Part shown: positions 1 to 7,085 of the stretch, in pieces | Layout: the number at the start of each line of letters is the position of its first letter | Position numbering within the stretch: position 1 is the first letter of the stretch | Assembly (NCBI RefSeq): GCF_005491205.1 | Contig: NZ_CP028035.1 | Span: 1,240,001 to 1,304,000 of the forward strand | Direction: 5' to 3' | Length of the DNA: 64,000 nt | Origin: Nissabacter sp. SGAir0207 | GTDB lineage: Bacteria > Pseudomonadota > Gammaproteobacteria > Enterobacterales > Enterobacteriaceae | The notes under the pieces: model-generated | Seen by the model: only the letters and a program-made list of their open reading frames with translations | Told to the model about the DNA's origin: nothing | Database searches by the model: none | Position numbers and translations under genes: made by a program

Positions 1-182
1 TTCAGGTGCATCAGGTATAAGGAGCGGCATCGCCGGGGCGATGGCCCCGGCTGGGAAGAGAAAGGTCTGACGCAAGGGGCCGGGCACTGTCCGGCCCCGA
101 TTAAGTATGGAAAGCAGAGCGGCCGCCCGGCAGGTTGGCCGGGCGGTCAACCGAGATCACCGAATAGAGGGTAGCGTCGGTA
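1..182 (+). other. Left-edge intergenic region, possible tail of an upstream gene
   Basis: The first 20 bases can be read as the last codons of an upstream gene ending with TAA at 18-20 (QVHQV). That gene would be the natural place for the adhesin or substrate of the secretion system that follows, but too little is present to tell. A perfect 8-bp stem (GGGGCCGG / CCGGCCCC, 76-83 and 91-98) sits between this stop and the next gene. It has no T-tract, so it may be an mRNA-processing or attenuating hairpin rather than a full terminator. Confidence 0.3.
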
Positions 183-1547
183 ATGACCAAAAAAGGCAGG
201 CGTTGTGCTGGGATTGTGCTCAGCACGTTATGGGTAACAGGGATACTGGCGACGGGCAGCGCCCACGCCGAAACACAACCGGAATTCCAATGGCAGGCGG
301 CGCCGACCGAAGAGGCGCGCGCCAGCCTCTCTTTGCGTGAGGCCATCTTGCGGGCCTTCGCACGCAACCCACAAATTGCCTCGGCGGCGGCGCAGATCCA
401 CGTCGGCCAGGGCGACCTCAAACAGGCGCGCAGCGCCTGGTTCCCACAAATCTCCCTCAATGCCGCGACGGGGCGCTCCAACCAGACCGACTCCGCCGGG
501 CAGCTAAACAACAACGCCTCCGGCGGCATTGAACTGAGCCAACTGATCTATGACTTTGGCAAGACCGGCGGCAGCATCGATGAGCAGGAGCGGCTGACCG
601 AGGCGTACCGCTACTCGCTGTTCAGCACCATGACCGACGTCGGCCTCAGCACGCTTCAGGCCTATTTGCAGGTGAAGCGCTATCAGGCGCTGGTGGTGGC
701 GGCACGGGACAACATCACTTCGCTGGAGCGGGTGCGCGACACCGCGCGGCTGCGCGCCGACGCCGGGCTTAGCTCGCAGTCGGACGTGTTGCAGGCCGAG
801 ACCCGCATCGCCGGGATGCGCGCCACGCTGGAGCAGTACCGCGCCCAGCAGCGCTCCGCTGCCGCCCAGCTGACGGTGCTGACCGGCGTGGTCTCCGACA
901 ACTTGCCGGATCTGCCGCGCAGCCTGCTCAACCAGCAGGTGGTGCTGGCGCGCATCCCTTACCAGAACAGCTCGCTGGTGCGCAGCGCGCAGGCGCGGCA
1001 GGAGGCCGCCATCCAGCGGGTGCGCGCCCAGCAGGCGCAGCACTGGCCGACCATTCGTGTGCAGGCGGGCCGCACCCGCTATGAGAATGACACCCGCTCC
1101 TACTGGGACGATCAGGTGCAGCTGGTGCTGGACGCGCCGGTCTACCAAGGCGGCGCCATCAGCGCGCAGGTGGAGTCGGCACAGGGGGAGCGCGAGGCCG
1201 CGCAGGCCGAGGTGGAGAAGGCTAAACTTGACATTAACCAACAGGCCTCCACCGCCTATGCGGACATGGTGGGCGCGCAGCAGCGCCAGCGCGCCGGTGA
1301 CGACCAGTACGCCAGCGCCATCCACACCCGCGATGTCTATCAGGATGAGTACAAGCTCAGCAAACGCAGCCTCAATGACCTGCTGACGGTGGAGCAGGAT
1401 GTGTTCCAGGCGGACACCATGCGCATTGGCGCGCTCTATGACGGCTGGGACGGCACGGTGCGCTACGCCGCCGCCGTGGACAATTTGCTCGACATGCTGG
1501 GCATTGACCGGCAGCGACAGGCCGGCGACACCCTGCCAGCCCTGTGA
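183..1547 (+). CDS. TolC-family outer-membrane efflux protein of a type I secretion system
   Basis: This 454-residue protein starts with a signal peptide (about residues 1-29, ending near GSAHA). It then has the two long helical repeats typical of TolC/LapE outer-membrane factors, rich in Gln, Ala and Arg. It should form the trimeric outer-membrane duct of a tripartite exporter. The next two genes, an ABC exporter with a degenerate peptidase-like N-terminus and a HlyD-type adaptor, complete a type I secretion system. That order is typical of systems exporting large repeat adhesins (LapBCE, BapBCD). The start is chosen because the signal peptide begins there, but the ribosome binding site is weak. 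Family assignment is firm; the substrate is inferred. Confidence 0.85.
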   Translation: MTKKGRRCAGIVLSTLWVTGILATGSAHAETQPEFQWQAAPTEEARASLSLREAILRAFARNPQIASAAAQIHVGQGDLKQARSAWFPQISLNAATGRSNQTDSAGQLNNNASGGIELSQLIYDFGKTGGSIDEQERLTEAYRYSLFSTMTDVGLSTLQAYLQVKRYQALVVAARDNITSLERVRDTARLRADAGLSSQSDVLQAETRIAGMRATLEQYRAQQRSAAAQLTVLTGVVSDNLPDLPRSLLNQQVVLARIPYQNSSLVRSAQARQEAAIQRVRAQQAQHWPTIRVQAGRTRYENDTRSYWDDQVQLVLDAPVYQGGAISAQVESAQGEREAAQAEVEKAKLDINQQASTAYADMVGAQQRQRAGDDQYASAIHTRDVYQDEYKLSKRSLNDLLTVEQDVFQADTMRIGALYDGWDGTVRYAAAVDNLLDMLGIDRQRQAGDTLPAL

Positions 1548-1599
1548 CCTTATTGCTTCGGGCCAGCGCAGGGCGCGCAGCCCGTGAATGGAGAGTGTG

Positions 1600-3750
1600 A
1601 TGACAACAACAGCCTCAACGGACGCCTGGATCGCGGCGATGGTCCGGGCCGCCGAGATCTTTGGCAAGCCCGCCGATCCAAAATTTTTGCGCCAGCAGAT
1701 GCGCTGGTTTGAGCAACTGCCCTGGAACCGCCAGCTCGACCGCCTGAGCGGCCTGATGGGATTGCAGGTCAGCATCATCAACCGCGACCGCGTGCGCTGG
1801 CGGCAGGAGGTGCTGCCAGCGATTGTGGTGCTGGAGCATGGCGGCACCGCGGTGATCGAGACGCTGGATGAGCAGGGGCAGGCCGGTTACTGGATGGAGG
1901 ATGGCGGCGACATCATGCGTCAGGCCGATCTCTCCAGCCTGCTGTCGCAGGGCGACGGCAATGTGGTGCTGGTGGGCGTGGCGGCGCGCGGGCGCGACGG
2001 GCGCATCGATGAGTTCGTGCAGCCCTACCGCAAGCACTGGTTCTGGCACAACTTCCGTGGCACCGGGCGGCGCATCGCCGAGATCTCGCTCGCCTCGGTG
2101 GTGGGCAACGTGCTGGCGCTGGCCGGTATCCTGTTTTCGATGCAGGTCTATGACCGCGTGATTCCCGCCGAGTCCTTCCCGACTTTGTGGGTGCTGTTTG
2201 TCGGCGTGCTGCTGGCGGCGGCGATTGAGTATGGCATCCGGCTGATGCGCACCCGCGTCTCTGACCTGATGGGCAAGCGCATCGACCTCAAGGTGTCGTC
2301 GATGTTCTTCTCGCGCGCGATGGCGATGAAAAACGAGGCGCGGCCCAAGTCCACCGGCGCCTTTATCGCCCAACTGCGTGAGATTGATCAGGTGCGCGAG
2401 CTGCTCACCTCCACCACCGTCGGCGCGGCGGCGGACATGCCGTTCGTGCTGCTGTTCCTTGGCATCATGGCCTTTCTTGGCGGGCCGCTGGTGATCATCC
2501 CGCTGCTGGCGATCCCGCTGATCGTCATCCCCGGCCTGCTGATCCAGATCCCGATGGCGAAGCTGGCGCAGGAGGGGATGCGCGAGGGCGCGCTGCGCAA
2601 CGCGGTGCTGGTGGAGTCGATCGAGGGGATTGAGGATATCAAGGCGTTGCAGGCCGAACCCTACTTCCAGCGCCAGTGGGAGCAGAACCACGACGTCGGG
2701 GCCACCATCGGCATCAAACAGCGGCAGTGGGGCGCGCGCCTGACCGGCTGGGCCTCCACCGTGCAGCAACTCACCTACGCCGGGATGCTGGTGTTCGGCG
2801 TCTATCTGGTGTTGCAGGGCGACATCACCACCGGGACATTGGTGGCCGCCAGCCTGCTCTCGTCGCGCACCATCGCGCCGCTGATGCAGCTGACAATGGT
2901 CTTCTCGCGCTGGCAGCACGCCAAGAGCGCGATGAAGGGGCTGGATGAGCTGCTGAAAAAGCCGCTCGACCGGCCAGAGGATGAAGTGCTGGCGCACTGC
3001 CCGGCGCTCAGCGGCCACTACCAGCTGAGCAACGTGCAGTACGCCTATGACCCGGAGCAGGGGCCGAACGTGATGGGCATCGGCAAGCTGGAGATCAAGC
3101 CCGGCGAGCGGGTGGCGATTCTGGGCAAGGTGGGGGCGGGTAAATCGACGCTGCTCAAATTGCTCTCTGGTCAGGCGACGCCGACCGGCGGCAAGATCAT
3201 CATCGACGGCGTGGACATCACCCGCGTCGAGCCGGCCGACCTGCGCCGCCAGCTGGGCTACCTGTCGCAGGATTCGCGGCTGTTCTTCGGCACGCTGCGC
3301 CAGAACCTGATGCTGGGCTACCCACACGCCACCGATCAGGAGATGTTGCAGGCGCTGCGCATCAGCGGCGCGCTGACGATGGTGCAACAGGACGCCGCCA
3401 GCCTCGATCGCATCATCAACGAGGGCGGGCGCGGCCTCTCCGGCGGCCAGCAGCAGATGGTGCTGATCAGCCGCATGGTGCTGCGCAACCCGCAGGTGGT
3501 GCTGATGGATGAGCCGACCGCCTCGATGGATGAGCAGCTGGAGGAGTATGTGTTGCGCCAGATGCATACCTGGCTGACCGGCCGCACGCTGGTGCTGGTG
3601 ACCCATCGCCCGGCGCTGCTGAAGCTGGTGGATCGCATCGTGGTGATGGACAACGGCCGCGTGGTGGCCGATGGTCCGCGTGACCAGATCCTCTCTAACG
3701 CCGCTGCTACCCAAGCCGCGGCCGCCAAAGCGCGCCAGGGCGCGGCATAA
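1600..3750 (+). CDS. Type I secretion ABC exporter (LapB/HlyB-like) with degenerate C39-like domain
   Basis: This 716-residue protein has an N-terminal region of about 130 residues where HlyB-type exporters carry a C39 peptidase-like domain. No catalytic Cys is visible, so it probably docks the substrate without cutting it. A transmembrane domain follows (about residues 165-430). The nucleotide-binding domain has a Walker A (GKVGAGKST), a signature (LSGGQQQ) and a Walker B (VVLMDEPTA). It should energise one-step export through the neighbouring adaptor and outer-membrane duct. I prefer the ATG at 1600 over the in-frame ATG at 1588 because GGAG at 1590-1593 is then well spaced. Absence of peptidase residues fits non-cleaved adhesin-type substrates. 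Confidence 0.88.
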   Translation: MTTTASTDAWIAAMVRAAEIFGKPADPKFLRQQMRWFEQLPWNRQLDRLSGLMGLQVSIINRDRVRWRQEVLPAIVVLEHGGTAVIETLDEQGQAGYWMEDGGDIMRQADLSSLLSQGDGNVVLVGVAARGRDGRIDEFVQPYRKHWFWHNFRGTGRRIAEISLASVVGNVLALAGILFSMQVYDRVIPAESFPTLWVLFVGVLLAAAIEYGIRLMRTRVSDLMGKRIDLKVSSMFFSRAMAMKNEARPKSTGAFIAQLREIDQVRELLTSTTVGAAADMPFVLLFLGIMAFLGGPLVIIPLLAIPLIVIPGLLIQIPMAKLAQEGMREGALRNAVLVESIEGIEDIKALQAEPYFQRQWEQNHDVGATIGIKQRQWGARLTGWASTVQQLTYAGMLVFGVYLVLQGDITTGTLVAASLLSSRTIAPLMQLTMVFSRWQHAKSAMKGLDELLKKPLDRPEDEVLAHCPALSGHYQLSNVQYAYDPEQGPNVMGIGKLEIKPGERVAILGKVGAGKSTLLKLLSGQATPTGGKIIIDGVDITRVEPADLRRQLGYLSQDSRLFFGTLRQNLMLGYPHATDQEMLQALRISGALTMVQQDAASLDRIINEGGRGLSGGQQQMVLISRMVLRNPQVVLMDEPTASMDEQLEEYVLRQMHTWLTGRTLVLVTHRPALLKLVDRIVVMDNGRVVADGPRDQILSNAAATQAAAAKARQGAA

Positions 3751-3759
3751 GGAGCCTGT

Positions 3760-4923
3760 ATGACCCTCATAACGGATGATTTTGAACGTCAGGAGAAGCG
3801 CGTTTCCGGCATTATCTGGCTCTCATTGCTGGCGCTGGTGCTGTTTTTTGTCTGGGCCTATTTTGCGGTGCTGGATGAGGTGACAGTCGGCACCGGCAAG
3901 GTGACGCCCTCGAGCCGCGCCCAGCAGATTGAGAGCCTGGACGGCGGCGTGATCAAGCAGTTGCTGGTGCAGGAGGGGAGCATCGTCAATAAGGGGCAGA
4001 TTTTGGCGCGCCTCGACCCGACCCGCTTCCAGTCCAACTTTGGCGAGGCGGCCGCGCGGGTGCGCACCTTACGTGCCTCCGCCGAACGCCTGAGCGCCGA
4101 ACTGACCGGCGCACCGCTGGTGTTCAGCGCCGAGTCGATGAAGTCGCCGGAGCTGGTGGCGCGCGAGCGTCAGCTCTATCTGTCGCGCAAGCAGAACCGC
4201 GACGAGACGGTGAAGAACTTGCAGGATTCGTTGCGGCTGGTGGAGCAGGAGTTACGGATGACCGAGCCACTGGTCGCCAAAGGCGCGGCCGGGCAGGTGG
4301 AAGTGATCCGCCTGCGGCGGCAGGCCAGCGAGATCCGCGGCAAGATTGACGAGGCGCGCAACCAGTACGCGGTGAAGGCGCGCGAGGAGCAGGTGAAGAA
4401 CAACGCCGATCTGGAGGCCGAGATGCAGGTAATGGCCGGCAAGGAGGATCAGGTGACGCGTGCCGAGATGTTCTCGCCGGTGCGCGGCATCGTGAAGGAC
4501 ATTCAGGTGACCACCGTGGGCGGCGTGCTGCAACCGGGCGGCAAGCTGATGGAGATCGTGCCGATTGAGGATCAGTTGCTGATTGAGACGCGCATCAACC
4601 CACGCGACATCGCCTACATCCGCCCCGGCCTGCCAGCGACGGTGAAGATCACCGCCTACGACTCCTCCATCTACGGCGACCTGAAGGGCCAGGTGGAGAC
4701 GGTGTCGCCCGACACCATCCAGGACGAGGTGAAGCGTGACCAGTTCTACTACCGCGTCTACGTCCGCACCGACCGTGCCTTCCTGACCAACCGCAGCGGC
4801 CGCCAGTTCCCCATCGTGCCGGGGATGGTCGCCACCGTGGACATTAAGACCGGCCAGAAGAGCGTGATGGACTACTTGCTGAAGCCATTGAACAAGGTGA
4901 AGGAGTCGTTGAGGGAACGGTGA
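3760..4923 (+). CDS. HlyD-family periplasmic adaptor of the type I secretion system
   Basis: This 387-residue protein has a short cytoplasmic N-terminus, one membrane segment (about residues 18-38) and a periplasmic part. That part holds a lipoyl/biotinyl-like half motif (GGVIKQLLVQEG), a long coiled-coil hairpin (about 95-220) and a beta-barrel region ending with a second lipoyl half (FSPVRGIVKDIQV). This is the layout of HlyD/LapC membrane-fusion proteins linking the ABC exporter to the TolC-like duct. A ribosome binding site (GGAG) lies just before the ATG, only nine bases after the exporter gene stops, so the three genes form one operon. No substrate gene lies downstream. Confidence 0.88.
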   Translation: MTLITDDFERQEKRVSGIIWLSLLALVLFFVWAYFAVLDEVTVGTGKVTPSSRAQQIESLDGGVIKQLLVQEGSIVNKGQILARLDPTRFQSNFGEAAARVRTLRASAERLSAELTGAPLVFSAESMKSPELVARERQLYLSRKQNRDETVKNLQDSLRLVEQELRMTEPLVAKGAAGQVEVIRLRRQASEIRGKIDEARNQYAVKAREEQVKNNADLEAEMQVMAGKEDQVTRAEMFSPVRGIVKDIQVTTVGGVLQPGGKLMEIVPIEDQLLIETRINPRDIAYIRPGLPATVKITAYDSSIYGDLKGQVETVSPDTIQDEVKRDQFYYRVYVRTDRAFLTNRSGRQFPIVPGMVATVDIKTGQKSVMDYLLKPLNKVKESLRER

Positions 4924-5050
4924 GGGGGGGAGGGGGGCTGATGGCCCCCTTAGCCCCCGCTGGGGAGTGGTTTCAGGCACTCTTGGGGGCCTGTGGCTTC
5001 GCTAGGCCGGAGAAGGGTTTCGGGCACTCGTGGGTGCTTGTGGCCGAGCC

Positions 5051-5331
5051 AGGCCGGAGCAGGGTTTCGGTTGTTCGGATTCCTTTTTCTGCTTCGGCCC
5101 CGGAGCCTCAACCGAGCAGGGCCTGCCGGCGCGCCGGCCCTGCACCCGCGCGCTTTGGGGTGAAGTGGCTAATCATTGCCCGCTCTCGCGGGTGACCCTC
5201 GCTGCGTCTCCGGGCTTCCGGGCCGGCCCAGACGCGCTCCCGGCGCGGCTGGCCCTTTCGCGGGCGTCCTGCCCGCTCACCCGGCCCTACGACTCCACTC
5301 GGCAATGATTTAACGCCCCCACCTCCTCTGC
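5051..5331. repeat. Left arm of a 281-bp inverted repeat
   Basis: Compared by eye base by base, this segment is the reverse complement of 6693-6973 over its full 281 bp, with six mismatches and no gaps. It is very GC-rich. Weaker similarity extends outward on both sides, for example a shared block with GTGAGGAAATAGTTGGGG about 20 bp further in. The arms bracket a toxin-antitoxin pair. Short open frames inside the arms translate to Arg/Gly-rich strings and are unlikely to be genes. Confidence 0.9.
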
Positions 5332-5480
5332 AAATGCTTGGCTATGTGAGGAAATAGTTGGGGGGTATTGGAAAGTGGGATGTGCCCGTTCATCTGTCCT
5401 TGTGACTCTACTCGGCAATGATTAATGCCCCCCACCGTTTCTGCAAATACTTGGCTATGTGAGGAAAGAGTAGGGGTATT
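5291..5480. repeat. Degenerate direct repeat, two units 113 bp apart
   Basis: A unit starting GACTCCACTCGGCAATGATT at 5291 and running to about 5370 recurs at 5404 to about 5480, with substitutions. Both carry CTCGGCAATGATT, then a C-rich run, then TTGGCTATGTGAGGAAA. The first unit overlaps the inner end of the left inverted-repeat arm. The unit also occurs in inverse orientation near 6605-6690. Confidence 0.7.
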
Positions 5481-5503
5481 TTTTTGGGGTGCGATGCTTT
5501 TGC

Positions 5504-6034
5504 TTATTCGTCTTTCTCATCAAACAGCTGTTCAATAGATTTGGTTGGGTAAAAGAGGTAGTTCTCACTCTCTCCCTCAAGTTGTGTAAAACCCAATCTC
5601 AGATAGAAGTTTTTCGCATCTGCATTTAGCGCTTCGACAAACATTCCGTGAATGCCAACGACCTGTGATGCCCGGTAAACGACTTTCATGGCATGGGCGA
5701 CAAGCAACTCTCCCCAGCCTTGCCGATGGATGTCTTTGTCAATTGCCAGACGACCCAAGGTCACGCTTGGGACGTTCTTGTAAGGCACTCGCCTTTGCTG
5801 CGTTTTGCTTGGAAGAAAGGTCTTTTCAAAGCAACTGCCTGACAATGTGTAGTACCCCATGACGCGCGGCTTTTCCTCTCGCGTAATGAGCATATAACCA
5901 CGTAAAACTTTGTTGTTGTGCTGGCGCCTTAGGTGCTCAGTAAGAAAAGTATTGAGGTACGCTTCCCCGCAATCGAAATTGCTTAAATCATATTCAACTT
6001 CCTCAGAAAAAATCTCTACTTTTAAACCATCCAC
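5504..6034 (-). CDS. ataT: GNAT acetyltransferase toxin, AtaT/TacT type
   Basis: This 176-residue protein is a GNAT-fold acetyltransferase that closely resembles E. coli AtaT along its length (FDCGE near the start, SVTLGRLAID, QGWGELLVAHAM, FVEALN). Toxins of this family acetylate the amino group of aminoacyl-tRNAs and block translation; AtaT acts on initiator Met-tRNA. The acetyl-CoA loop (HRQGWGELL) and the C-terminal Tyr region (NFYLRLGF) are intact, so it looks active. It starts three bases after the antitoxin stop, in the same operon. The pair is more A+T-rich than the surrounding DNA and lies between long inverted repeats, which suggests acquisition. Which tRNA it targets cannot be told from sequence. 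Confidence 0.85.
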   Translation of the reverse strand: MDGLKVEIFSEEVEYDLSNFDCGEAYLNTFLTEHLRRQHNNKVLRGYMLITREEKPRVMGYYTLSGSCFEKTFLPSKTQQRRVPYKNVPSVTLGRLAIDKDIHRQGWGELLVAHAMKVVYRASQVVGIHGMFVEALNADAKNFYLRLGFTQLEGESENYLFYPTKSIEQLFDEKDE

Positions 6035-6037
6035 TTA

Positions 6038-6307
6038 TTACTCCATTTGTTGTAGACGCTTGGCTGCTCGTTTCAACCGGCTGTTTGGTTCTGGTGGGTT
6101 ATTGATGGCATCCTGAACCAAGTTCCATGACTCCTCGCTGAGGATCAGGCGGCGGTGCTGGTCAATAATTTCTGCTGCACGTTGAGAGGCCGTGTTAACC
6201 ATGAACTGTGAAATGGACTGGTTAGTCATTGCCGCGGCTTCTTCGATCAGGCTTTTGTCGTTTTCGTTCAGTCTTAGATCGATGCGCTGTTTCTTCAAGG
6301 TTGACAT
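6038..6307 (-). CDS. ataR: DUF1778 ribbon-helix-helix antitoxin, AtaR/TacA type
   Basis: This 89-residue protein has an N-terminal ribbon-helix-helix DNA-binding region (about 1-45, with KQRIDLRLNENDKSLIEEAA), followed by a helical tail that would wrap the toxin. DUF1778 proteins neutralise the partner GNAT toxin and repress their own operon. The start is supported by GAGGAG six bases upstream. It is the first gene of the two-gene operon, as usual for this class. A dyad that could be its operator lies about 115 bp upstream. Confidence 0.85.
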   Translation of the reverse strand: MSTLKKQRIDLRLNENDKSLIEEAAAMTNQSISQFMVNTASQRAAEIIDQHRRLILSEESWNLVQDAINNPPEPNSRLKRAAKRLQQME

Positions 6308-6692
6308 GTCTTTCTCCTCGACCGCCCATGACGCAGGAAGGGCGATGACTCCTCGTTACGAGCCATAAGGCTCTCTCTATTTTTTAGACGGTATGCCTAC
6401 TATTTTATCAATGTCGAATAATGTACGGAATTATGCCGTACAAATATGGTAGGGTTTCACAGGTGAGAACTCAACCATTATTGTGCTTTAAAAAGGTACA
6501 GACCAGAATGATTCTTACACCTGCTGAAACGCGTAATAACCATTTATAATCAATTTGTTATGGCAAATATATTCAGTAAACTGACAATATGACTATCCAC
6601 CCATTACCGAGTGGAGTCGCAAGGCCGGATGAGCGGGCACATCGCACCCTCAAAAAAAATTCCCCAACTATTTCCTCACATACCTACAGCGC
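6308..6692. other. Leader of the toxin-antitoxin operon and A+T-rich spacer
   Basis: No convincing gene lies here. The left part is the ataR leader with the dyad at 6422-6442. The right part (6600-6692) is a diverged outward copy of the repeat unit seen near 5291-5480, in inverse orientation. No insertion-sequence gene or target-site duplication was recognised. Confidence 0.6.
6422..6442. promoter_or_regulatory. Dyad upstream of ataR-ataT, candidate autoregulatory operator
   Basis: TGTACGG at 6422-6428 and CCGTACA at 6436-6442 form a perfect 7-bp inverted repeat with a 7-base spacer. It lies in the A+T-rich leader of the toxin-antitoxin operon. Ribbon-helix-helix antitoxins bind such short palindromes. 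The role is inferred from position. Confidence 0.5.
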
Positions 6693-6973
6693 GCAGAGGA
6701 GGTGGGGGCGTTAAATCATTGCCGAGTGAAGTCGCAGGGCCGGGTGAGCGGGCAGGACGCCCGCGAAAGGGCCAGCCGCGCCGGGAGCGCGTCTGGGCCG
6801 GCCCGCAAGCCCGGAGACGTAGCGAGGGTCACCCGCGAGAGCGGGCAATGATTAGCCATTTCACCCAAAAGCGCGCGGGTGCAGGGCCGGCGCGCCGGCA
6901 GGCCCTGCTCGGTTGAGGCTCCGGGGCCGAAGCAGAAAAAGGAATCCGAACAACCGAAACCCTGCTCCGGCCT
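6693..6973. repeat. Right arm of a 281-bp inverted repeat
   Basis: This is the reverse complement of 5051-5331 with six mismatches and no gaps. The arms are separated by 1,361 bp holding ataR-ataT. Beyond the arm, to about 7045, similarity to the sequence left of the other arm continues in a patchy way, with shared TTTCAGGCA and GCCTGTGGC blocks. Confidence 0.9.
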
Positions 6974-7064
6974 CAGCGAGGCCAAAGGCAATCGCAATGC
7001 CTGAAAATCTTTCCCGCCCCAAGCGCGGCCACAGGCATCCCCCATGCCAAAACAAAGAGGGATA

Positions 7065-7085
7065 CTAAGGGGCCTCGCCCCTTAG
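7065..7085 (-). terminator. Hairpin spanning the stop codon of the DUF4034-like gene
   Basis: CTAAGGGG and CCCCTTAG form a perfect 8-bp stem with a 5-base loop. The stop codon of the leftward gene lies inside the stem. On the minus strand the bases after it are only moderately T-rich (CTCTTTGTTTTGG), so it is a weak terminator candidate. Confidence 0.35.

Noticed and set aside
1615..3714. Long antisense frame opposite the ABC exporter
   Set aside because: High GC3 leaves long open antisense frames in many genes here; its translation is His/Arg/Gln-rich with no family likeness.
6611..6916. Open frame of about 100 codons inside the right inverted-repeat arm, and its counterpart at 5108-5305
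   Set aside because: Both are readings of the GC-rich repeat, with Arg/Gly-rich low-complexity translation and no ribosome binding site.
5051..6973. Insertion sequence or composite transposon
   Set aside because: No transposase frame lies between or beside the repeats, and no target-site duplication was recognised.
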